From NCBI RefSeq assembly GCF_014635585.1, contig NZ_BMDC01000001.1, positions 782,139 through 846,138 of the forward strand: DNA of 64,000 nt, in the 5' to 3' direction. The notes beneath the pieces were generated by a model. It was given only the letters and a program-made list of their open reading frames with translations, ran no database searches and had not been told where the DNA came from. A program made the position numbers and the translations under genes. Numbering within the stretch: position 1 is the stretch's first letter; each line of letters opens with the position of its first letter. This document shows positions 26,494 to 34,424 of the stretch, piece by piece. Source of the DNA: Rothia aerolata (GTDB lineage Bacteria; Actinomycetota; Actinomycetes; Actinomycetales; Micrococcaceae).

Positions 26494-27741
26494 GTGGCAG
26501 AACACAACCCCACGCCCGCTTCAGTCTCAGCCCACACTGAGAAGAAAAAGCAGGGCCAGCGCTCGGTCTTACTCGGCGCGCTCTTCCTCATGGCAACCTC
26601 TGCCATTGGGCCGGGCTTCATCACCCAAACAGGTCAATTCACCTACACCCTGGGCGTTTCTTTCGCCTTTGCCATCTTGGTCTCAATCCTGATTGACATC
26701 GCCGTGCAGCTCAACGTCTGGCGGGTTATCGGCGTCTCCGGCATGAAAGCCCAGGAACTGAGCAACCGGGTACTCCCCGGGCTGGGAATTTTACTCTCAG
26801 TCCTGGTTGCTCTGGGCGGCTTCGTCTTCAACGTGGGCAACGTGGCGGGCGGCGGCCTGGGTCTGAACTCCATGCTGGGGCTCGATGCCACCACCGGCGG
26901 AATTATTACCGCGGTGCTGGCAATTCTGGTCTTCCTCTCCAAAAAAGCAGGGGCTGCACTAGACAAAATCGTGGTGGTGCTGGGCGTCGTCATGATTGTC
27001 GCAACCGCCTACGTTGCAATCGTCTCCAACCCGCCGGTGGGCGATGCCGTGAAGAATATGGTGATTCCCGAGCAGATTGACTTCACCATTATCACCACCC
27101 TGGTGGGTGGCACCGTGGGCGGCTACATCACCTATGCCGGGGCCCACCGCATGATTGACGCGGGTATTTCCGGCCCCGAATATGTCAAAGACATTGCTGC
27201 CTCTTCGGTCACCGGCATTATCGTCACCGGCGTCATGCGCTTTTTGCTCTTCCTGGCAATTCTGGGAGTGGTGGTTACCGGGGTTGCCCTGGATACCGAA
27301 TCTTCCATCGCCGGCCAGGCCTTCGGCATTGCAGCCGGCGACATCGGAACCCGCATTTTCGGTCTGATTCTCTGGGGTGCCGCCATTTCATCGGTGATTG
27401 GTGCCGCCTACACCTCGGTCTCCTTCTTGACCACGGCCAAGACCTCGGTGGGCGTGAAGAACGCGCTGACCGTGGGATTTATTGCTATCTCAACCCTGGT
27501 CTTCGCCTTTGCAGGCAAGGCTCCTGCCACCCTGCTGATTGTTGCCGGCGCCGTCAACGGCCTCATTCTGCCGGTAGGCTTTGCGGTGCTCTTGATTGTG
27601 GCAACTTTCAAGCGGGCTTCTCTCCTGCAGGGGTACAAGTACCCGGCCTGGCTTCTGGTAATTGGCTGGCTGTGCTGGCTGCTGACCATCTACCTGGGAG
27701 TGAACTCCCTCAGCGGCATTGCCGCCCTGTGGAATGGCTAG
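26494..27741 (+). CDS. NRAMP-fold transporter, probably not a metal carrier
   Basis: Predicted 415-residue membrane protein with about 11 helices. TM1 reads ATSAIGPGFITQTGQFTYTL: the GPG opening of the NRAMP family is present but the metal-site DPGN is missing, and the TM6 metal motif MPH is absent (GGYITYAGAHRM instead). This matches the NRAMP branch linked to KipI/KipA/YcsF loci, such as B. subtilis YcsG. The start is GTG with AAGGAG five bases before it; an upstream ATG at 26404 would add 30 unrelated residues. Uptake of 5-oxoproline or a related lactam is inferred from the divergent pxp operon. Confidence 0.82.
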   Translation: MAEHNPTPASVSAHTEKKKQGQRSVLLGALFLMATSAIGPGFITQTGQFTYTLGVSFAFAILVSILIDIAVQLNVWRVIGVSGMKAQELSNRVLPGLGILLSVLVALGGFVFNVGNVAGGGLGLNSMLGLDATTGGIITAVLAILVFLSKKAGAALDKIVVVLGVVMIVATAYVAIVSNPPVGDAVKNMVIPEQIDFTIITTLVGGTVGGYITYAGAHRMIDAGISGPEYVKDIAASSVTGIIVTGVMRFLLFLAILGVVVTGVALDTESSIAGQAFGIAAGDIGTRIFGLILWGAAISSVIGAAYTSVSFLTTAKTSVGVKNALTVGFIAISTLVFAFAGKAPATLLIVAGAVNGLILPVGFAVLLIVATFKRASLLQGYKYPAWLLVIGWLCWLLTIYLGVNSLSGIAALWNG

Positions 27742-27777
27742 GCTCCGCTAGTTCCTTTCTCTCACTCGCACCTGTTC

Positions 27778-27834
27778 CGAGAGGCCATTTTTAGACCGTT
27801 TTTCTCAACTTTTCGGTCTAAAAATGGCCTCTCG
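27778..27834 (+). terminator. Long perfect hairpin downstream of the NRAMP-like gene
   Basis: Perfect 21 bp arms (CGAGAGGCCATTTTTAGACC plus G) with a 15 nt loop, followed by GCGTTTT. It starts 37 bases after the stop codon. Part of its sequence recurs at 29529-29552. Confidence 0.8.
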
Positions 27835-27955
27835 GCGTTTTACTGGCGCTAGAAGTAAAAGCTCAGTTTCCAGCACGTAAATGATCGCAGAATCTATTTA
27901 TTTTTTTGGCCGCCTTTCACTAAAGTAAAAGTAATCTAAATCACAGAGGAGGGTT

Positions 27956-28234
27956 ATGCCAATCTACGAGTACAGATGCCCAGCTTGCGGTGTTTTTGAG
28001 CAAAATTTTTCGATGTCCAGTGTTCCGAAAGAAGTTGATTGCACGCACTGCGCGAGCAAAGCGAAGAAATTAATCTCAGCTGTAGGGCTCTCCCACATCG
28101 GTTCAGAACGAATGAAGATGATTGATTCAACTCAATCAAGTGCCTACGAACCACAGGTAATTAGCTCCCAGCCTTCGCCTGCACAAACCAACTACACGCG
28201 AAATCCGCTTCACATGAAGTTGCCCCGCCCCTGA
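27956..28234 (+). CDS. fmdB: FmdB-type zinc-ribbon protein
   Basis: Small protein of 92 residues with MPIYEYRCPACGVFEQ and CTHC, two Cys pairs forming the FmdB zinc ribbon seen in regulators of formamide metabolism. The region after residue 50 is polar and unconserved. GAGGAGGG lies before the ATG. It is 37 bases upstream of the formamidase gene and probably co-transcribed. It may regulate the formamidase, but the family is poorly characterised and many members are named only by this domain. Confidence 0.85.
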   Translation: MPIYEYRCPACGVFEQNFSMSSVPKEVDCTHCASKAKKLISAVGLSHIGSERMKMIDSTQSSAYEPQVISSQPSPAQTNYTRNPLHMKLPRP

Positions 28235-28271
28235 GCCCCACACTAAACACACCAGATATTGGAGACCAAAG

Positions 28272-29528
28272 ATGCCTGAAGTACTCTTTCCGCTTGATTC
28301 CAATAAGCCCTTTACCGAACAAGAAAAAATCGGCCATAACCGTTGGCACCCCGAGATTCCTCCCGTAGCCACGGTAAAGCCCGGCACTACTTTCCGAGCA
28401 GACTGCCGCGAGTGGTTTGACGGTGCCATTAAGAACGATGATTCAGCGGATGATATTAGGGACGCACCGCTACACAAGGTGCATGCCCTGGCTGGCCCTT
28501 TCGCGGTAGAGGGAGCCGAACCTGGAGATCTACTCATCGTCGATATCGTTGATATCGGCCCGATTCCTCAAGAGGAAGGCCCGCTGGCTGGTCAGGGCTG
28601 GGGCTATACGGGAATTTTTGCCCAACACAACGGGGGCGGCTTTCTTACAGAGCAGTTTCCTGACGCTTATAAAGCGATTTGGGACTTCCAGGGTAGCGAG
28701 TGCACTTCGCGGCACATTCCCCACGTTAAATTTACCGGGATTCATCACCCAGGCTTGATGGGAACTGCGCCCTCGGCCAAGCTCTTGCAGAAATGGAACA
28801 AGCGTGAGGGAGACTTAATTGCGACTGACCCACATCGTCAGCCTCCGCTAGCTTTGCCGCCAGAGCCCGAGGGAGCAATTTTAGGTTCTCTTTCAGGAGA
28901 AGAATTCAACCGAGTTGCTAACGAAGCTGCCCGCACCGCTCCCCCGCGTGAAAATGGCGGTAACCAAGACATTAAGAATCTGACCAAGGGTTCTCGCGTT
29001 TTCTATCCGGTATATGTTCCCGGAGCAAACCTTTCGGTGGGTGATCTTCACTTTTCTCAGGGCGACGGTGAAATAACCTTCTGCGGTGCTATCGAGATGG
29101 GCGGTTATATTGATCTGCATGTAGATATCATCAAAGACGGCATGGAAAAGTACGGCGTAAAAGAAAACGCCATTTTTATGCCCGGTCGAGGTGGCCCAGT
29201 ATATTCCGAGTGGCTAGCTTTCTCGGGCACATCAGTAACCTTGGAGGGCGAACAGAAGTACCTTGATTCTCAGCTTGCCTACCAGCGAGCTATCCTCCAC
29301 GCTATCGATTATCTGACCCAATTCGGCTATTCCCCCGAACAGGCCTATCTGCTCTTGGGCGCTGCACCTATTGAGGGTCGCTTCTCGGGAGTCGTTGACG
29401 TGCCAAACTCCTGCGCGACCGTCTACCTGCCCACAGAAATCTTTGATTTTGATGTTCGCCCCGGTGCGGACGGTCCCACCAAGATTGACCCCGGAATGGG
29501 AGCGCCGAAGTCGCTCAATCCTTCATAG
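28272..29528 (+). CDS. fmdA: Formamidase
   Basis: The 418-residue protein matches the acetamidase/formamidase family that hydrolyses formamide to formate and ammonia: HNRWHPEIPPVATVKPG at the N-terminus, DIVDIGPIPQEEGPLAGQGWGYTGIF, HPGLMGTAPS, FPVYVPGANLSVGDLHFSQGDGE-like sequence with its metal-binding histidine and glutamate, and LDSQLAYQRAILHAIDYLTQFGYSPEQAYLLLGAAPIEGR near the end. No urea/amide transporter or other nitrogen gene is adjacent. Base composition and codon use are less GC-biased than the neighbours. Confidence 0.94.
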   Translation: MPEVLFPLDSNKPFTEQEKIGHNRWHPEIPPVATVKPGTTFRADCREWFDGAIKNDDSADDIRDAPLHKVHALAGPFAVEGAEPGDLLIVDIVDIGPIPQEEGPLAGQGWGYTGIFAQHNGGGFLTEQFPDAYKAIWDFQGSECTSRHIPHVKFTGIHHPGLMGTAPSAKLLQKWNKREGDLIATDPHRQPPLALPPEPEGAILGSLSGEEFNRVANEAARTAPPRENGGNQDIKNLTKGSRVFYPVYVPGANLSVGDLHFSQGDGEITFCGAIEMGGYIDLHVDIIKDGMEKYGVKENAIFMPGRGGPVYSEWLAFSGTSVTLEGEQKYLDSQLAYQRAILHAIDYLTQFGYSPEQAYLLLGAAPIEGRFSGVVDVPNSCATVYLPTEIFDFDVRPGADGPTKIDPGMGAPKSLNPS

Positions 29529-29552
29529 TTGAGAAAAATGGCCTCTCGGCGG
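29529..29552. repeat. Partial copy of the 27.8 kb hairpin
   Basis: GTTGAG plus AAAAATGGCCTCTCGGCG (29535-29552) reproduces the 3' arm of the hairpin at 27778-27834; the GTTGAG corresponds to its loop read on the other strand. The stretch CGGTCTA that joins loop and arm there is missing. Confidence 0.6.
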
Positions 29553-29571
29553 GTTTGCCCGGGCTAACCCA

Positions 29572-29626
29572 AAAGTTGCAGTTTTGGTTCTTATTCGGCG
29601 GTTTTAAGAACCAAAATTGCAACTTT
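29572..29626 (+). terminator. Long hairpin downstream of formamidase
   Basis: Arms of 22 bp with one mismatch (AAAGTTGCAGTTTTGGTTCT plus TA), loop of 11 nt, starting 44 bases past the fmdA stop. It is followed by ATTTATG. It probably serves both fmdA and the opposing tRNA transcript. Confidence 0.75.
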
Positions 29627-29673
29627 ATTTATGAGAGAAAAAGAAAAGCGCCTCACTTTCGTGAGACGCTTTT
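29627..29673 (-). terminator. Rho-independent terminator of tRNA-fMet
   Basis: On the minus strand AAAAGCGTCTCAC pairs with GTGAGGCGCTTTT over a 4 nt loop and runs into TTTTCTTTTTCTC, six bases after the CCA end. Confidence 0.88.
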
Positions 29674-29678
29674 CGTCT

Positions 29679-29755
29679 TGGTTGCGGGGGCAAGATTTGA
29701 ACTTGCGACCTCCGGGTTATGAGCCCGGCGAGCTACCGAACTGCTCCACCCCGCG
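29679..29755 (-). tRNA. Initiator tRNA-fMet (CAT)
   Basis: 77 nt including an encoded CCA. The first base C faces A72, so the top acceptor pair is open, and the anticodon stem ends in three G-C pairs (CCGGG/CCCGG around CTCATAA); both are initiator hallmarks. T-arm GGTTC-type sequence reads AGTTCAAATCT. Single gene with its own promoter and terminator. Confidence 0.95.
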
Positions 29756-29767
29756 GCGACTCATTCA

Positions 29768-29796
29768 ACTATACACACCCACCGAGACTCATGCAA
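29768..29796 (-). promoter_or_regulatory. Sigma-70-type promoter of tRNA-fMet
   Basis: Minus strand TTGCAT, 17 bp spacer, TATAGT; the -10 box ends 12 bases before the tRNA 5' end. Confidence 0.78.
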
Positions 29797-29841
29797 ACCA
29801 AATGAGGCTTTTGTAAGTGAGAACACACCTGGGTGGAGTCA

Positions 29842-29911
29842 AAAAGAAGTGTCGTTCAGTCAACCGGCACCGGATCGTGCCTTTAAAGGATGACCGAACG
29901 ACACTTCTTTT
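29842..29911 (-). terminator. Long hairpin downstream of the UPF0182 gene
   Basis: Arms of 21 bp with one G-T mismatch (AAAAGAAGTGTCGTTCAGTC plus A), enclosing a 28 nt loop that itself holds a small GGCAC/GTGCC hairpin. It begins 28 bases past the stop codon and ends in T-rich sequence on the minus strand. Confidence 0.75.
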
Positions 29912-29939
29912 GAGCTACTCAAGAAGAAAAGCCAGAGCT

Positions 29940-32900
29940 TTACTCTTGAGCACCTCCCCCAGCGCTACCGGTGTCTACGCCGTCAGCCGCCAGGGCGTCG
30001 TCCAGAGCCTTCTGCAGGCGGTCCTGAGCCTCGCCGTACTTAGCCCAGTCACCGTCCTTCATCGCCTGGTCGGCATCCTGCATTGCACGGTTTGCCTCGT
30101 TGAGGGCTTCTTTAAGCGAAGCAGAATCCGATGAACCAGACGATCCCTGGTCAGCACCGGAGTCAGCAGCGGCGGCGTCCACACCCGCATCGACTGCGGT
30201 ATCAGCACCCGAGGAACCGTCGAAGAGCTCGTTGAGCGCCTCGTCCAGGGTCGGGGCAAAGCCCACCTTCTCACCGAAGCCAACCAGCACGCGGCGCAGG
30301 GTCGGGTAGGCGGCGTCACCGGAGGACTGAACGTAGACCGGCTGAACGTAGAGAATACCGTCACCCACCGGCAGAGTCAGCAGGTTACCGTTGATCACGT
30401 TCGAGGCACCCTGGCGCAGCAGGTTCAGCTCGGTTGATACATCGGTATCAGAGTTGAAGTTGTTCTGCGCCTGGCCGGGACCGGGAACCACAGAAGAACG
30501 CGGTAGCTCCAGCATGGTCAGCTTGCCGTAGTCTGGCGAAATCTCGCCGTCCTTACCGGTGCCAGCATCGCCGTTAGCAGCCATGAAACCGTACATCACG
30601 TTACGGGTGTTCTCATCAGACTGCTGAGGGATCCAGCTGGTGGTCAGAGAGAAGGATGCTTCATCCTGGCCCGGCATCTTCAGTGAGGTGTAGTAGGGAG
30701 GCAACGGGGTGTTGGTGTCGGTGGTGGGATCGTTGGGGGTTGCCCACACGTCGTCACCGGCGTAGAAACTTCCCGCATCAGTCACGTGGTAGCGGTTGAG
30801 AATCTCGCGCTGCACCTTGAACATGTCCTGGGGGTAGCGCACGTGGTCAATCAGCTCGGCGCTCATCTCGGAATGGGACTTCACCGTGTTGGGGAATACT
30901 CCCTGCCATGCCTGCAACAGAGGATCCTGGTCATCCCAGGCGTAGAGGGTCACCGAACCGTCATAGGCATTCACGGTCGCCTTGACCGAGTTGCGAATGT
31001 AGTTGACGTCCTCATTAGGAAGGGCAGAAGTGGCACCGGCAGATACCTCAGAATCCACGGTGGCAGATTCCAGCTCCGAGGCCTGCGAGTAGGGGTAGCG
31101 GTCGCTGGTGGTGTAGGCATCAACAATCCAGACCACCTGGTTATCAACAATCGCCGGGTAGGGGTTGCCGTCTACGGTCAGGTAGGGGGCAGCCTTTTCC
31201 ACGCGCTGGGTGGGGTCGCGATCGTAGAGAATCTGAGATTCAGGCCGGATTGCGTCAGAGAGTAGCAGGTCTGAGGATTGGAACTTAATGGCGTAGGCAA
31301 GGCGGGAGAAAGCGTTGCCCACGTTGGGGCCGCCGTCACCGGTGAAGGTGTACTTGGCGTCTGAGTTCTCGTCGCCGGCGGTAGCGGGGCGGTCAAGTTC
31401 CAGCGCCTCGTCGCCCTCAGAGCCACCCACAATCGAGTAGTCCGGGGAGGACTGGCCGAAGTAGATACGGGGCTCGTAGTCTTCGGAAATTTCACCGGTT
31501 GCGGTAATGCCCGACTGCATGAACTTGGGCTTACCGTCTGCCTCCACCTGGTTACCGTAGGCGGCAATCACACCGTAACCGTGCGTGTAGACCACGTGCT
31601 GGTTGAACCAGGAGGAGTCAGCGTTCTGCGCCGGATTGAGCTCGCGCGCAGAAATCACGGTGTCTTGGGTGGTGCCGTCAATGTCGTAGCGGTCTACCGC
31701 CAGGGTCTGCCCGAACTGGTAGTAGGGGCGGAACTGCTGGAGCTGGGAGAAGGCAGCCGAGACCACGTTGGGGTCGAGCAGACGGATGTTGGAGATAGTC
31801 TCCGACTCCCCTGCCAATGCGCCGGACGACGTCGCGGTGGTGGCGTCGTAGTTTTCGGTTTCAAGGTTGTTGAGCCCGTAGGCGGCCAGGGTCGAGTCGA
31901 TATTGCGCTGGATGTACTCGGCTTCGCTCGCCTGCTCGTTGGGAACCACCTGGAAGCGCTGAACGATCCAGGGGTAGATGCCACCGGCAACAACAGCGGC
32001 AATCACCATCACCGCGGTACCGATCATGGGAAGACGCCACTTATTGGTAACGGCTGCCACCACGAAGAGCGCGGCCACCAGCACGGAGACAATCGCCAGG
32101 ATTCCCTGCATGGGAATAATGGCGTTGACGTCGGTGTACATAGCGCCCGCCCACGAGCCAGACTGGTCTTGGGTTGCGGTGTAGCGGTTGAGCCAGAAAG
32201 TCACGCCGCGCAGCAGCAGGAAGATAGCCAGCATGACGGCGGCGTGGCGGCGGAAGGCGCGGGTGGTGTTAATGCCCTTATCGTGAACCTTAATGCCGCC
32301 GTAGAAGTAGTGCATAACAACGGCAGCAAGGCCGGAAATCACCACGATGGTGTTCAGCAGGGTCATCAGCATGGTCCAGAAAGGCAGGGAGAACATGAAG
32401 AATCCCAGATCTTTACCAAACTCGGGATCCTGCGAGCCGAAGTCAACCCCGTTGAAGAAGAGGGCAACGGTCTCCCACTGGGAGGTGATGCCCATGCCCA
32501 CAAAGATACCCACCAGGGCGGGCACGATGAACATGAGGGTTTTGCGAGCACGGTCTACCGTGGAGCGGTAGCGTTCCATATTCTGATTGAACATGTTCTG
32601 GAACTCGGCGAAAGGATCCTGAGGGTTGCCCGCCTGGCCTTGGCCAGCACCCGGGAAAGGATTTGCTCTCGGGCGCGGGGGTGCCGGTTCCTCACCGTGC
32701 TTATAGGCAAAGTACATGCTGACCCAGACAGCAGCGGCTGAAATCAGGCCAGCTACCAGAAAGAGAGCGATTCGGTAGATATTTTCGGTGATGAAAACAT
32801 TGAGATAGCCCAGCTGGTTGTACCAGAGCACGTTGGTGTAGACCTGGGTGGCAAACACGAAGGCAACCACCAGGGCTGCAACGATCACGATGGTAATGGT

Positions 32901-32960
32901 CAGCGTATTTTTGCGCTTGGGCGGTTGGGAACGGGGTTTGGTGGTGTCTCCGATACTCAC
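29940..32960 (-). CDS. UPF0182 family large membrane protein
   Basis: A 1006-residue protein of the COG1615/UPF0182 family, close to the usual length in actinobacteria. A short basic N-terminus is followed by about seven membrane helices within the first 330 residues, then a large extracytoplasmic region with the family stretches NLETENYDATTATSSG, YVVYTHGYG-like NQHVVYTHGYGVIAAYG and RYPQDMFKVQREILNRYHV. The last 90 residues are Ala/Ser/Asp-rich and end in a helical repeat. The start is GTG with GAGGAATAC before it. The function is unknown; in other genomes it neighbours the PDZ protease, as here. Confidence 0.93.
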   Translation of the reverse strand: MSIGDTTKPRSQPPKRKNTLTITIVIVAALVVAFVFATQVYTNVLWYNQLGYLNVFITENIYRIALFLVAGLISAAAVWVSMYFAYKHGEEPAPPRPRANPFPGAGQGQAGNPQDPFAEFQNMFNQNMERYRSTVDRARKTLMFIVPALVGIFVGMGITSQWETVALFFNGVDFGSQDPEFGKDLGFFMFSLPFWTMLMTLLNTIVVISGLAAVVMHYFYGGIKVHDKGINTTRAFRRHAAVMLAIFLLLRGVTFWLNRYTATQDQSGSWAGAMYTDVNAIIPMQGILAIVSVLVAALFVVAAVTNKWRLPMIGTAVMVIAAVVAGGIYPWIVQRFQVVPNEQASEAEYIQRNIDSTLAAYGLNNLETENYDATTATSSGALAGESETISNIRLLDPNVVSAAFSQLQQFRPYYQFGQTLAVDRYDIDGTTQDTVISARELNPAQNADSSWFNQHVVYTHGYGVIAAYGNQVEADGKPKFMQSGITATGEISEDYEPRIYFGQSSPDYSIVGGSEGDEALELDRPATAGDENSDAKYTFTGDGGPNVGNAFSRLAYAIKFQSSDLLLSDAIRPESQILYDRDPTQRVEKAAPYLTVDGNPYPAIVDNQVVWIVDAYTTSDRYPYSQASELESATVDSEVSAGATSALPNEDVNYIRNSVKATVNAYDGSVTLYAWDDQDPLLQAWQGVFPNTVKSHSEMSAELIDHVRYPQDMFKVQREILNRYHVTDAGSFYAGDDVWATPNDPTTDTNTPLPPYYTSLKMPGQDEASFSLTTSWIPQQSDENTRNVMYGFMAANGDAGTGKDGEISPDYGKLTMLELPRSSVVPGPGQAQNNFNSDTDVSTELNLLRQGASNVINGNLLTLPVGDGILYVQPVYVQSSGDAAYPTLRRVLVGFGEKVGFAPTLDEALNELFDGSSGADTAVDAGVDAAAADSGADQGSSGSSDSASLKEALNEANRAMQDADQAMKDGDWAKYGEAQDRLQKALDDALAADGVDTGSAGGGAQE

Positions 32961-33132
32961 GTATTCCTCGGGGTTGGTCTGGCGCGAACCGCGGTTCGCC
33001 TGGGCACTTGCTCTTACTCGTTAGGTCTTGTGAACCAGAGCAAATATTTCTATCTATTGTGCCAAAAAACCGCCGTTTATTCCCCCGCGCAATAGCATCT
33101 TTTTCGCTTTACGCTTCTAGCTTTCTCGCGCT

Positions 33133-34260
33133 CTAGCTACAGGTGGGGAAACTCGCCGGGTCAGCGCCGTCCCCGATTTCAGTCACCGCTTTATATGCCT
33201 CATCGAGGGTCGAGACCTTAACCGCCGAAAGCCCCTCGGGAACATTGCCCACCACCTCTGAACAGTTATCGGCCGGAGCCAGAAAAATCTCAGCGCCGGA
33301 GTCACGGGCACCCACCATCTTCTGCGCGATGCCGCCAATGGGGCCAACCGTTCCATCGGAGGATATAGTGCCGGTGCCGGCAAAGTGCTTGCCACCGGTC
33401 ATATCGCCCTCGGTGACTTCGTCAATAATACCCAGGGCAAACATCATGCCGGCACTGGGGCCGCCGACTTCTTCCACCCCGTATTTCACGTCAAAGGGAA
33501 AATCATAGTTTCGGTTGATATAGAGACCCAGAACGTAGTGACCAGCCTCCTCGTTCCAGCGGGGAGTCACCTCAAACGTTTTCTCGGCTCCCTGACGTTG
33601 CACGGTTACCTCAATGGGCTTGTCTTTGTTGTTATCAAGTATCTCGGCAATTTGGTCGTAGCTTTTCAGCTCGGTGCCACCCAGGGCGCGCAGGGTATCC
33701 CCTTCCTCAAAGAGATCTGCCCCGGCGGCGTCATCGGAAATAGCTGAAACCCGCAGTTCCTCAGAAAAATCAATACCCAGCTGGTCCAGCGCAGCGGCCT
33801 CGGCGGTCTCCTGTGAATTAGACATATCGGCGGCGTTTTGCGAGCTCACCTGCTCGTTGGTGACCGAGGGGTCGTACATCACCGCGGTGGGCACCACGAC
33901 GGTGTGGGGCGCCAGCCAGGTTGCCAGGGTTTGCAGGGCAGAGATTTTGGTGTTGGGGCCACCTGCGGTAGAAACGGTGGTCATGTCGAGCTCGCCACTG
34001 GTCTCAAAGGAGGGGCGGCCGTCAATCTCAATGAGTTGGCGGCCATCTACCTCACCAATCGTGTTGAAGGTGGGGCCCGGTTCTTCGGTCACGAAGTCCA
34101 CCGGCACGAGCATGGCTGCCAGCGCTAAAAGCGCCGTCGATCCGCCGGCTAGAGTCTGAAAGCCAGGACGACGCAGGTGCCACTTTCTCCGCGAGGGCTG
34201 CTGGGAGGGCTTTGTTTGGTCAGACTGGGGGCGTGAACCGGCATATTTCTTCTGGGGCAT
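33133..34260 (-). CDS. YlbL-type PDZ and Lon-protease-domain protein
   Basis: Predicted 375 residues: a cytoplasmic basic N-terminus, one membrane helix (STALLALAAMLVPVDF), then an extracellular part with a PDZ domain (GADLFEEGDTLRALGGTELKSYDQIAEIL) and a C-terminal S16 Lon-like domain. The catalytic serine is in EVGGPSAGMMFALGIID and the lysine in GGIAQKMVGARDSGAE. This is the YlbL/SdrC-like serine protease family. The frame is open to a TTG at 34302; ATG 34260 gives the conserved start MPQKK, though its ribosome site is weak. It probably precedes the UPF0182 gene in one transcript. Confidence 0.87.
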   Translation of the reverse strand: MPQKKYAGSRPQSDQTKPSQQPSRRKWHLRRPGFQTLAGGSTALLALAAMLVPVDFVTEEPGPTFNTIGEVDGRQLIEIDGRPSFETSGELDMTTVSTAGGPNTKISALQTLATWLAPHTVVVPTAVMYDPSVTNEQVSSQNAADMSNSQETAEAAALDQLGIDFSEELRVSAISDDAAGADLFEEGDTLRALGGTELKSYDQIAEILDNNKDKPIEVTVQRQGAEKTFEVTPRWNEEAGHYVLGLYINRNYDFPFDVKYGVEEVGGPSAGMMFALGIIDEVTEGDMTGGKHFAGTGTISSDGTVGPIGGIAQKMVGARDSGAEIFLAPADNCSEVVGNVPEGLSAVKVSTLDEAYKAVTEIGDGADPASFPTCS

Positions 34261-34424
34261 GCTTACCAGATTACCCCATAAAACCGGGAGTTTTCGGGGC
34301 AAAGAACCTTGGAATTCGCCGAGGGACTGCCTGGGGAGGGGTGTGGCCCTGGCAGAGTTTAGCTGACTTCGGTAACGTAGCTTCTAGCTAAAGGTAAGTA
34401 GTTGGAAAGTAAAGGAGATTCACC

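Noticed and set aside
26494-27741. Naming the NRAMP-fold protein a manganese/iron transporter
   Set aside because: The metal-coordinating DPGN and MPH motifs are absent and the gene faces a 5-oxoprolinase operon.
31581-32741. A 386-residue open frame on the plus strand opposite the UPF0182 gene
   Set aside because: Its product is His/Gly/Val-rich without domains, and the opposite frame encodes a well-conserved protein of full length. It is a shadow frame caused by high GC.
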